Positions 11,648 to 17,293 of a stretch of DNA of 23,044 bases are shown piece after piece. The notes under the pieces are model-generated. The model was not told the origin of the DNA and searched no databases. It saw only the letters and a program-made list of their open reading frames with translations. The translations under genes and the position numbers were made by a program. The stretch is from positions 1 through 23,044 of the IMG/VR virus record IMGVR_UViG_3300029986_000084; one strand, written 5' to 3'. This DNA comes from a virus. How positions within the stretch are numbered: position 1 is the stretch's first letter; each line of letters opens with the position of its first letter.

Positions 11648-12692
11648 AGACCCCGCCGTCCTTTAACAGCGACTTGACCACGATGAGTTTCGTTGTAGGA
11701 GTGCCAACGGCGTTGATCGTCGCACTAATGTCCTGAAGAACCTTTGCCTGAGACTCGACTTGGGCTCGCAAGGCATCAACGAGTCCTGACACGGCCGCAA
11801 CAGAGTCCCTGTGCCCATAGATGACGGCCGCAGCACCGACGTGAGCGTCGCTAAGTTGGATGCCGGCTAGGTGGATCAGAGACGGATTTGTGAACAGCCC
11901 GGCAGTCCGCTTGGCGTTCTCAAGCTCAGACGAAAGCTTGAGCATGGCACTGTCCTGCTCGTCGATGTACTTTTGGAGCTCTGCTCTTTCGGCCTTGAGA
12001 GCGTAGACGCAGCTTTGGGTACTCTTTTCGGTATCTGCCATCTCTAGGACTGTCTTTGACAGGGCCCGATTACGCTCACGCAAGTTGTGCAGCTCATGGA
12101 TGCGCTGATTGTCCAGAGTAGCTCTGTCCTGAAAGCCTTGGCAGACCATCTGGCTCGTCTCTAACTGAGACTTGAGCTTGTTGATCTCGGCCTTCATCTG
12201 ATCTTGCTGCCGTGATTGGGACAGAAGATCACTCAGGCGGCCGGTATAACCCCCATGAACTCGGGAGCCATAGCGCAACGCGTCCCAGGTGTGGTCAAAC
12301 CTGGTCTCGTACTGGCCAGTCCACGCGAAAATTCTGTTTTCGGCAGCCGCGTAATCGAAGCCCGCCAAAGCCGGTTTGCGGACGCCGGGCATCTCCCAGC
12401 ATGCGTCGAAGAATGTGTTCTTCGGTGCAGCCAACGGCACGATCTGGCAACGGCACCGAGGGTGAACGACGTCCCAAAACGTCGACTTTCCGGGGGCCCG
12501 AGAAGCTCCGATATAAACCGCGCCGTTTGTTGAAGCGGTGAGGTTGATGCTTCGAAACAAGTCTTGTTGATGAGGCAACAGCTTGTCGATCAACTGCTCG
12601 ACGTTGACCTCAACAGCGCGCTGAACCTTTAACTCAAGGTTCTGATCCTTAACCTGCCGAAGCTTCCGCTTCAGCTTTTTAACACCACTCAT
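11646..12692 (-). CDS. Coiled-coil protein with P-loop-like N-terminal region, family unknown
   Basis: 348 residues. A basic N-terminus (KKLKRKLRQ) is followed by LLPHQQDLF and GAVYIGASRAPGKSTFW, with a GKST resembling a Walker A loop but lacking the first Gly at the right distance. Further short strings look like pieces of other families: HPRCRC (about 76-81), FDYAAAENRIFAW (about 112-124), and DHTWDALRYG (about 133-142), the last like a large-terminase C-terminal motif. From about 155 to 265 it is a long coiled coil. No single family fits. It ends the transcript from 13.7 kb, and its start overlaps the previous stop by ATGA. Confidence 0.75.
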   Translation of the reverse strand: MSGVKKLKRKLRQVKDQNLELKVQRAVEVNVEQLIDKLLPHQQDLFRSINLTASTNGAVYIGASRAPGKSTFWDVVHPRCRCQIVPLAAPKNTFFDACWEMPGVRKPALAGFDYAAAENRIFAWTGQYETRFDHTWDALRYGSRVHGGYTGRLSDLLSQSRQQDQMKAEINKLKSQLETSQMVCQGFQDRATLDNQRIHELHNLRERNRALSKTVLEMADTEKSTQSCVYALKAERAELQKYIDEQDSAMLKLSSELENAKRTAGLFTNPSLIHLAGIQLSDAHVGAAAVIYGHRDSVAAVSGLVDALRAQVESQAKVLQDISATINAVGTPTTKLIVVKSLLKDGGV

Positions 12693-12925
12693 TTTTCATT
12701 CTCCTCTAGGTCTCTTTGGGTGGGAGCCGGAGCTGGGTTGGCCAGCTCATGGGCAAGGCGATGGACAACCACCTGGGTTTGAGCAAGTTGCGCAGGCCAG
12801 GTCAACACGATAGCCGTCAACTCATCGTCGCTCAGGACGATGCCTGTGAGCTGCTCAGTGTGACGAGCAACCGCGTAACCGACACCGAGATGGTAGGCCA
12901 GTAACATCAAAAGAATGCGGGTCAT
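12689..12925 (-). CDS. Small protein with N-terminal signal or TM segment
   Basis: 78 residues beginning MTRILLMLLAYHLGVGYAVARH: a short basic start and a hydrophobic segment that could be a signal peptide or membrane anchor, followed by an acidic, Pro/Ala-rich tail (ANPAPAPTQRDLEENEK). Not recognised. GAGGAGG precedes ATG 12925. Both ends overlap neighbours by ATGA, so it is fully coupled within the operon. Confidence 0.65.
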   Translation of the reverse strand: MTRILLMLLAYHLGVGYAVARHTEQLTGIVLSDDELTAIVLTWPAQLAQTQVVVHRLAHELANPAPAPTQRDLEENEK

Positions 12926-13137
12926 CGAGACCTCCTCTTGGGGCGAACGATGGCGTAGAGACGGTGGCCGGCCAGGTCATGGTTCATTTGGGCCTCGTCT
13001 GTGCATGCGTCTAGCCAGAATACCTCAAGGCCGTTATGCGCGCCGCGCCACACAGTTTGAGAAGAGCGGTTCTTTAGCGAGACCCTTACGGCGTAGGTCA
13101 TTGCCAGAGAAGCATTACGAAGGCGCACGGGTCTCAT
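12922..13137 (-). CDS. Small basic protein of unknown function
   Basis: 71 residues, MRPVRLRNASLAMTYAVRVSL at the start and RLYAIVRPKRRSR at the end, containing FWLDACTDEAQMNHD in the middle. Its end-to-end beta-rich look with a basic tail gives no family match. It overlaps the genes on both sides by ATGA. Its last codons (AAG AGG AGG TCT) also serve as the ribosome site of the next gene. Confidence 0.62.
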   Translation of the reverse strand: MRPVRLRNASLAMTYAVRVSLKNRSSQTVWRGAHNGLEVFWLDACTDEAQMNHDLAGHRLYAIVRPKRRSR

Positions 13138-13319
13138 AACGCGTCGTCCTGGCTAACAGTCCAGTCAAGCTGGTCCCTGAATTCCCACCAGGTTCCGTCG
13201 GCGTGGCGATCAGCTAAGCGCACGGGCGCGCTGCAGTAGAAGCCAGAGTATCGGTCGCGGGCTTCAAAGCCAAAAACCAAAGCCGCCCAGAACTCCCAAC
13301 CTGTTTGGATGCCAATCAT
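13134..13319 (-). CDS. Small MIGIxxGWE protein, copy 1
   Basis: 61 residues: MIGIQTGWEFWAALVFGFEAR at the start and WTVSQDDAL at the end, rich in Trp. It shares its N-terminus (MIGIxxGWExxAAxV) and its C-terminus (DAL) with the 58-residue gene at 14146-14322, so the two are probably diverged duplicates with different middles. Function unknown. ATGA overlaps on both sides. Confidence 0.65.
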   Translation of the reverse strand: MIGIQTGWEFWAALVFGFEARDRYSGFYCSAPVRLADRHADGTWWEFRDQLDWTVSQDDAL

Positions 13320-13450
13320 AATGAGACCCTCCGCGCCCAGACCCAGACACCCTTGCGGTTCTGCTTAAACTCAAGGTCACATGGACCCATGCCCCAAGTG
13401 AGACAGACCGAAGAAAACTTCTGCCAGAATTCATTAGACATCATTGCCAT
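13316..13450 (-). CDS. 44-residue protein, unknown
   Basis: Starts MAMMSNEFWQKFSSVCLTWGMG and ends KGVWVWARRVSL. GGGAGG sits six bases before the ATG at 13450, inside the end of the upstream gene, and its stop overlaps the next start as ATGA, so it fits the coupled operon well. Two Cys and five Trp/Phe residues in so short a chain suggest a compact fold. No family recognised. Confidence 0.6.
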   Translation of the reverse strand: MAMMSNEFWQKFSSVCLTWGMGPCDLEFKQNRKGVWVWARRVSL

Positions 13451-13676
13451 GACGACCTCCCTCGATCACCATCGGCCAAACATGCCGTTCACGCAACACG
13501 GCCGTCATCACTCTGATCCTCAGAGCAAACTCAGCTCGAGCCGAAGGAGAGCCATGGTGGGCATTCGCCAGCATGTACTGCTGCGCGACGTGTAGAAAGG
13601 CAAACAGCTCACTGTTCGTTGCCCGTTGAAGGCCTTGAGTGAGCCTGGCTCGTTCATGGAATTCGGTGTCTGACAC
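13434..13676 (-). CDS. Small helical protein with GTG start
   Basis: 80 residues, starting MSDTEFHERARLTQGLQRATN. The GTG at 13676 is chosen because GCTGAGGAGCTCCAA precedes it; earlier in-frame ATG and GTG codons fall on the -10 box of the promoter at 13.7 kb and cannot be used from that transcript. It is mostly helical with His-rich patches (ANAHHGSP, near the middle). Function unknown. It is the first gene of the 11.6-13.7 kb operon. Confidence 0.65.
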   Translation of the reverse strand: MSDTEFHERARLTQGLQRATNSELFAFLHVAQQYMLANAHHGSPSARAEFALRIRVMTAVLRERHVWPMVIEGGRHGNDV

Positions 13677-13707
13677 TTGGAGCTCCTCAGCAAGGATTTG
13701 ATAAAGC

Positions 13708-13746
13708 ATCTTAGCTCTCACAGGTGGCTTTGTAAACAGATATTTT
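13708..13746 (-). promoter_or_regulatory. Sigma-70-like promoter, leftward (13.7 kb), fused to a stop codon
   Basis: Minus strand: AAAATA (13741-13746), -35 TTTACA (13731-13736), 17-base spacer, -10 TAAGAT (13708-13713). The A-rich box overlaps the TAA stop of the upstream gene (13745-13747). Leader: CCTTGCTGAGGAG before the GTG start. Confidence 0.78.
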
Positions 13747-13990
13747 ATCTGCCACGAAGTCTTTTAATCAACCACCAGTACTGGAAGTCGATCATGTGGC
13801 AATGGACCCTGGTATAAACCAAGAGACGCCCGCCACAGAAATGAGGATCTCCAGGCGGATGGCTATTAAGCCACACCCAACCAAGCGAGAGCCACTGGTA
13901 CCATCTCGGTTGCGTACCACGCCAATCTCGCTTTTCACCTGACCACGAAGGGCCGTGAGTGTGGCCAGTAAGTGGCTTGTTAATTCGCAT
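13745..13990 (-). CDS. Trp/His-rich small protein, unknown
   Basis: 81 residues with many Trp and His (GHTHGPSWSGEKRDWRG, then YQWLSLGWVWLNSHPPGDPH) and a basic end (KRLRGR). The start at ATG 13990 has GGAGG six bases upstream; in-frame ATGs at 14053 and 14035 would add 21 or 15 residues but have poor sites. I do not recognise the family. The density of His and Trp could indicate metal binding or a compact domain. Last gene before the 13.7-kb promoter. Confidence 0.6.
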   Translation of the reverse strand: MRINKPLTGHTHGPSWSGEKRDWRGTQPRWYQWLSLGWVWLNSHPPGDPHFCGGRLLVYTRVHCHMIDFQYWWLIKRLRGR

Positions 13991-14068
13991 GGCATCCTCC
14001 ACAAATCTGCTGGGCGCGACAGCGACGGCGATCATTTGATGACCTGCGCCCATCTACCCTGGCCCAGG

Positions 14069-14149
14069 TCAACGTAATCGAGCCGTTGAGGGGAGGTACG
14101 TAGCCACCCGCGGCAGTTTAGACCGCTTGACGTGATTGCGTCTGCTCAC
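14069..14149 (-). CDS. 26-residue basic peptide, GTG start
   Basis: MSRRNHVKRSKLPRVATYLPSTARLR: the GTG at 14149 overlaps the stop of the upstream gene as GTGA, the same coupling used elsewhere here. Strongly basic. It is too short for a family call, and could be chance; the overlap is the main support. It sits in a 150-base stretch otherwise without a gene. Confidence 0.4.
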   Translation of the reverse strand: MSRRNHVKRSKLPRVATYLPSTARLR

Positions 14150-14322
14150 AATGCGTCCTTCTGGCTGCTGCGCCGATCATAGATAAGATATGGTGCAAAC
14201 CATACGGTAATCGGGGTGATAGAGCGAAGGTTGTCTAAAAGACGCTCCTTCGTACTGCCATAATATTTGTTCACGGGGACGATCGCCGCGATCTCCTCCC
14301 ACCCGCTAGGTATCCCAATCAT
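14146..14322 (-). CDS. Small MIGIxxGWE protein, copy 2
   Basis: 58 residues: MIGIPSGWEEIAAIVPVNKYYG at the start, RSSQKDAL at the end. It shares both ends with the 61-residue protein at 13134. The ATG at 14322 is preferred over an upstream in-frame codon because it overlaps the previous stop as ATGA and has GGAG eight bases before it. Function unknown. Confidence 0.65.
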   Translation of the reverse strand: MIGIPSGWEEIAAIVPVNKYYGSTKERLLDNLRSITPITVWFAPYLIYDRRSSQKDAL

Positions 14323-14594
14323 GGTAGCGTCTCCAGCTTTGGGGCTGAATTGAGCTTTGCGGCCCACGTATCGCCATCTCCGCCATGGTCTTCGGCGGAG
14401 ATGGCGGCGGTCAGCATTTCCATTGTCTCTTCTGCCGGAACCACCTTCAGCCCCTCGGCTTCAAGCTGGGCCAGGACGGCGTGGGCAACAAAACCATATC
14501 CTTCTCGTTGTTTGTCGGGGATCATTTCCCAATCGGTTAAGGCTTCAAGTCCATCGGCGGCATGAACCGCCATTGCCAGTCGGTCAATCAGCAT
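14319..14594 (-). CDS. Helical small protein with C-terminal disordered tail
   Basis: 91 residues, MLIDRLAMAVHAADGLEALTDW at the start. The first 70 residues are probably helical; the end (ISAEDHGGDGDTWAAKLNSAPKLETLP) is Gly/Asp-rich. The DNA coding that end carries a 13-bp perfect inverted repeat. GGGAGG precedes ATG 14594. No family recognised. ATGA overlap with the next gene. Confidence 0.65.
   Translation of the reverse strand: MLIDRLAMAVHAADGLEALTDWEMIPDKQREGYGFVAHAVLAQLEAEGLKVVPAEETMEMLTAAISAEDHGGDGDTWAAKLNSAPKLETLP
14372..14406 (-). repeat. 13-bp perfect inverted repeat inside a gene
   Basis: CGCCATCTCCGCC (14372-14384) and GGCGGAGATGGCG (14394-14406) with a 9-base loop, within the 3' part of the 91-residue gene. 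It is a very stable stem if transcribed, with no U-tract on either strand. It may slow ribosomes, protect RNA or act as an internal attenuator. Confidence 0.7.
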
Positions 14595-14608
14595 TGCTTT
14601 CCTCCCGT

Positions 14609-14698
14609 TTAAAGCCCCGGCCCGTAGTCTTCGCCGTCACTACCATCCCCGCACATGGCGAGAATGAACACCGCGAAAATCCCAATTATCCACCACAT
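14609..14698 (-). CDS. 29-residue membrane or lipoprotein-like peptide
   Basis: MWWIIGIFAVFILAMC followed by an acidic Gly-rich tail GDGSDGEDYGPGL. The hydrophobic first 15 residues are a membrane segment; ILAMC resembles a lipoprotein cleavage site, though Met before Cys is atypical. GGAGGTGA lies five bases before the ATG, a very strong ribosome site, and its ATG overlaps the previous stop by one base (TGATG). A small membrane peptide, perhaps a moron. Function unknown. Confidence 0.6.
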   Translation of the reverse strand: MWWIIGIFAVFILAMCGDGSDGEDYGPGL

Positions 14699-15126
14699 CA
14701 CTCACCTCCCGGCGCAGGCGCGGCAGATCGGTCCAGACGCTCAATCTCAGCCACGAGCAACGCAGCGGCTCGGACCAGGTCGCGGCGCTTGTCTTTAGGT
14801 TTCCACCATTTCAAATCCCACGGCCAAAGCCGATGGAACCAAACCCCACGCGCTTTTGGACCATCTAAGGTCGCCTCCAGTGCATAGGTACATGCGGCGG
14901 CGACTAACTCCCCAGCGTTGTGATTATCGTCATGACTTTCACCCCAGCCTTCGACTTCAATCTGGCGTCTGCGTTCTCTGGAAACATCCAGCATTGCAGA
15001 GCTTCCTGGCACCAGGGCCGCGAGGTCGGCGGGGGTGAGGGCGGAGATGACTCTCTTGATAGGGTCTGGCTCATTCCCAGGATTCCCGAGTGCAGAATAA
15101 AGGCGCTTGATCATCTCGTTATCCAT
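14698..15126 (-). CDS. Two-module phage protein: shared N-module plus conserved C-domain
   Basis: 142 residues. The N-terminal 40 residues (NEMIKRLYSALG, then VISALTPADLAAL) repeat a module found in the 305-residue neighbour. The rest (RERRRQIEVEGWGESHDDNH, then GELVAAACTYALEA and DLVRAAALLVAEIERLDR) resembles a widespread unnamed phage domain with ERRRQIExEGW and HDDxH motifs. The start at ATG 15126, with GGAGG before it, is preferred over an upstream frame that runs through another gene. Function unknown. Both ends overlap neighbours. Confidence 0.75.
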   Translation of the reverse strand: MDNEMIKRLYSALGNPGNEPDPIKRVISALTPADLAALVPGSSAMLDVSRERRRQIEVEGWGESHDDNHNAGELVAAACTYALEATLDGPKARGVWFHRLWPWDLKWWKPKDKRRDLVRAAALLVAEIERLDRSAAPAPGGE

Positions 15127-15301
15127 AGCTGTCCTCCGCTTTAAACTCCTTGATGTCTGGCATGATGTCCTGCACGGTGGCGATGAAAGGGCCATCGTCC
15201 GGGAACAGCTTCATAAGCGTTCGCAATGTGGGGAAATTAAATGTTGAAGCCTCGGCCAGCTTCGTGCCCTGCTCGATCATGGCGGTGATGTCGTCAGTCA
15301 T
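15119..15301 (-). CDS. 60-residue protein sharing its N-terminus with a neighbour
   Basis: Starts MTDDITAMIEQGTKLAE, almost the same as MTDDITALIEQGNKLAD of the 168-residue gene at 16459, then goes its own way (FPTLRTLMKLFPDDGPF..). So a shared N-terminal leader module has been joined to different ends. Function unknown. It overlaps the previous stop as ATGA and the next start by eight bases. Confidence 0.68.
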   Translation of the reverse strand: MTDDITAMIEQGTKLAEASTFNFPTLRTLMKLFPDDGPFIATVQDIMPDIKEFKAEDSYG

Positions 15302-16215
15302 AGCTCTGCCTTTCCCGCCAGAGCCATACCCAGCTGGACCAGCCCAGAGACGCGGGCCACCACCGGCACCGCTGCCAGGATCTCAGGGACGGTAGTGCAA
15401 AGGGTGGACAGATCCACGTCAGGTAGGGCAGCAGAGATAATTTCGAGGGCAGCGTCCAGACCGCCTTCGGCCATCCCGAGTTCGAGCCTCCCGAAAGCAG
15501 GCATCATCCGCTGCAGCTGCTCGAAGCTAAAGGTGGAGACCTTGAAGGTCTGGCCTCCCAGGTGGATGGTCTCCTTGTCCGTTTCCTGGACATCCAGCAC
15601 ATAGGCCAGCATCTCACGAGCCTGGGTGGCGTCCATGAGGTTGGTGCCGGTAGGCTTAAGACTGTTGAATTTCGAGTTTCGGGTGATCCCACCATCTGGG
15701 TTGAAATCATCGGGCAGCTTCCAGCCTAGGAAGCGGTTCACGGCGGCATCAAGATTAAAATCGGTCATGCTGACCTCCTTCTTTCCAGTAGGCGATGGCG
15801 CGGCGGGTAGTGGCATCCAGTGGGTGGGGTGATTGAACCCGCATGGTTCGATACCATCCCACCAGCGCGAATACTTCTCCGACCATGAGCCAGAACACGC
15901 CCACCACACGCCAAGATTTTTCCCAACTTCGTTTTCTCCGATACGGGCCAGAATGATCTTCGACCCATCCTTCGGTGCTGTCTCAATCGGTTGCCAGCAC
16001 CGCGCACCCAAGGCCACGATGTCGGCGGGGGTGAGGGCGGAGATTACCGCTTGAGCTATTTCGTTGAGCCGTTCCGGGTTTTCGGAGACTTCCTCGAAGT
16101 CGTCTTCGCCCATTGTCCCGACTGACCACGCTTCCCAAACGCGGATGCAATCGTAAGTACCGGTCAGCGCTGGGATCAGCGCTGCACCAATCCGCTTGAT
16201 CATCTTGTCATTCAT
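15298..16215 (-). CDS. Likely multi-part fusion: shared N-module, DUF551, FLGWKLPDDF module, TAC-like end
   Basis: 305 residues in four blocks. 1-70: MNDKMIKRIGAAL..VISALTPADIVAL, shared with the gene at 14698. 73-137: CWQPIETAPKDGSKIIL..THWMPLP, a DUF551 domain. 150-205: TDFNLDAAVNRFLGWKLPDDFNPD, a module usually seen as the start of a separate phage protein. 205-305: ETIHLGGQTFKVSTFSFEQL then LPDVDLSTL, loosely like tail-assembly-chaperone proteins. At the join, Met150 (15768) still has AAGGAGGT before it, so the C-terminal 156 residues may also be made on their own. No known activity for any block. Starts at ATG 16215 overlapping the upstream stop by eight bases. Confidence 0.78.
   Translation of the reverse strand: MNDKMIKRIGAALIPALTGTYDCIRVWEAWSVGTMGEDDFEEVSENPERLNEIAQAVISALTPADIVALGARCWQPIETAPKDGSKIILARIGENEVGKNLGVWWACSGSWSEKYSRWWDGIEPCGFNHPTHWMPLPAAPSPTGKKEVSMTDFNLDAAVNRFLGWKLPDDFNPDGGITRNSKFNSLKPTGTNLMDATQAREMLAYVLDVQETDKETIHLGGQTFKVSTFSFEQLQRMMPAFGRLELGMAEGGLDAALEIISAALPDVDLSTLCTTVPEILAAVPVVARVSGLVQLGMALAGKAEL
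15766..15781 (-). promoter_or_regulatory. Internal ribosome binding site inside the fusion gene
   Basis: AAGGAGGT followed six bases later by ATG (15766-15768), in frame within the 305-codon gene at codon 150. It is as strong as any true start nearby, and the residues after it look like a natural N-terminus. A second, shorter product is therefore likely. Confidence 0.55.
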
Positions 16216-16462
16216 GGCCGGGTTCCCAAATCGTTATTTCGGAAAACTTCTTGCCAGCAGCCACAATTAAGAGAAGAGGAGACGAGACGACAAAATAAAT
16301 AAACCCCAATGGCCACACTAATGACCACAGTACACCCCACAGGACATATTCTCCTGAGATACGGCCGTTATGCAACACATCGTCGTATAGCGTTAACGCA
16401 AATACGCTTGCCGTAATAACGGCCCATAACGCGCATAAAGGAACAAGCAGTTCTAAGCTCAT
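16208..16462 (-). CDS. Small integral membrane protein, two TM helices
   Basis: 84 residues. Two hydrophobic segments: about 2-25 (LELLVPLCALWAVITASVF) and about 43-70 (VLWGVLWSLVWPLGFIYFV, then SPLLLIVAAG), with a charged loop between. Start at ATG 16462, which has AAGGAG upstream and overlaps the previous stop as ATGA. It could be a holin-like or exclusion protein from its size and topology, but there are no lysis genes next to it, so I leave the function open. Confidence 0.7.
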   Translation of the reverse strand: MSLELLVPLCALWAVITASVFALTLYDDVLHNGRISGEYVLWGVLWSLVWPLGFIYFVVSSPLLLIVAAGKKFSEITIWEPGHE

Positions 16463-16965
16463 AATGCGGACTCCTTCTTGCCGGTGCAATCACAAGGGAC
16501 GGGATTGCCGAGACTGTCGCTTACGAAATTCACGCCCCCACACTTCGGGCAAGGCTCCGGGTCTTGGCTGGGCGAGAGGGCAATTGCCGTCTGTTCATAA
16601 AGTGCGCTGTCGGCATATTCCTCAGCGTTGTCCAGCTCAACGAAATCGCCATCTCCCGTGGGAATTTTTAAGATCACGCCAGTTTCTAGGTGCCAGTGGT
16701 GATGCGTAATCAGAGCCTCCCGCAGCCGCGCAATCTCTTCCCCGCGCTCGTGGGATCGTAGGCTGACGGTCACAATATCGTCTTCGAGGGCTTCAACTTG
16801 AGCCATTAGCCGCAGCATGGTCGCTGAGCTGCCCCGATAGTAGGCGATCTGCTCCGCACGAATTGAGGACATAATGCCAAAATCAGAGCCGTTGCCCTCA
16901 ACATCATCAAGGTCATCGGCCAGCTTATTACCCTGCTCGATCAGGGCGGTGATGTCGTCAGTCAT
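16459..16965 (-). CDS. MTDDITA-module protein with C-terminal zinc ribbon
   Basis: 168 residues. N-terminal MTDDITALIEQGNKLAD module shared with the gene at 15119; a helical middle (MLRLMAQVEALEDDIVTVSL) that may be a coiled coil; and a C-terminal CPKCGG..CDC zinc-ribbon-like motif near residues 142-161. A structural or DNA-binding role is possible. No family recognised. The start overlaps the stop of the HTH frame by eight bases. Confidence 0.72.
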   Translation of the reverse strand: MTDDITALIEQGNKLADDLDDVEGNGSDFGIMSSIRAEQIAYYRGSSATMLRLMAQVEALEDDIVTVSLRSHERGEEIARLREALITHHHWHLETGVILKIPTGDGDFVELDNAEEYADSALYEQTAIALSPSQDPEPCPKCGGVNFVSDSLGNPVPCDCTGKKESAL

Positions 16966-17155
16966 TCCGTCGCTCCATCTTCAAAATTCGGTTCAACGCA
17001 TCCAGAACCTGGATACGCGGCACGTTGAACATTTCGGCAATCTCACCGTAGGACTTTCCTTTGCGGTGTTGCAGCAGCCACAGCGTTTCCCGCCCACCGT
17101 ATTTGGCAGCGGAGGCACAAGAGCCGGCGGCAGCCGCTGCGCGGGCTTGTTCCCC
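16958..17155 (-). CDS. HTH-coding frame with no usual start codon
   Basis: Open for 65 codons directly after TGA TAA. It reads GEQARAAAAGSCASAAKYGG, then RETLWLLQHRKGKSYGEIAE and MFNVPRIQVLDALNRI, a convincing helix-turn-helix of the sigma-region-4 or simple regulator kind. There is no ATG, GTG or TTG before the HTH; the first ATG would cut the motif. The stop overlaps the next start by eight bases, as real genes here do. Possible explanations: read-through of the two stops from the 44-residue gene in the same frame, a rare start codon such as CTG, a recent loss of the start, or a sequence error. Confidence 0.5.
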   Translation of the reverse strand, partial: GEQARAAAAAGSCASAAKYGGRETLWLLQHRKGKSYGEIAEMFNVPRIQVLDALNRILKMERRND

Positions 17156-17158
17156 TTA

Positions 17159-17293
17159 TCACACGGCGACGGGTTCGATGGTCAGGCCGCGCAGTCGCCA
17201 CCGGCTTCCATCGTCCAGCACGATCACCATGCCGTTCCGTGCCCCGCACAGCCGCGCATCGACGGCAATTTGATATCGGTTTTTCTCGGTCAT
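17159..17293 (-). CDS. 44-residue protein ahead of the HTH frame
   Basis: MTEKNRYQIAVDARLCGARNG, then MVIVLDDGSRWRLRGLTIEPVAV. It looks like a small beta-barrel-like fold; it ends with TGA TAA and the same frame continues into the HTH sequence. Start ATG 17293 overlaps the stop of the Imm5-like gene as ATGA. Function unknown. It could be the N-terminal part of a protein that once included, or sometimes includes, the HTH part. Confidence 0.6.
   Translation of the reverse strand: MTEKNRYQIAVDARLCGARNGMVIVLDDGSRWRLRGLTIEPVAV

Noticed and set aside
14357-14887. Plus-strand open frame of 176 codons
   Set aside because: It runs antisense across three overlapping minus-strand genes that are supported by ribosome sites and couplings; its product is Arg/Pro/Ser-rich without structure.
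14698-15195. Longer version of the 142-residue gene starting at 15195
   Set aside because: The extra 23 codons run through the end of the neighbouring gene in another frame and lack a ribosome site, whereas ATG 15126 has GGAGG before it.
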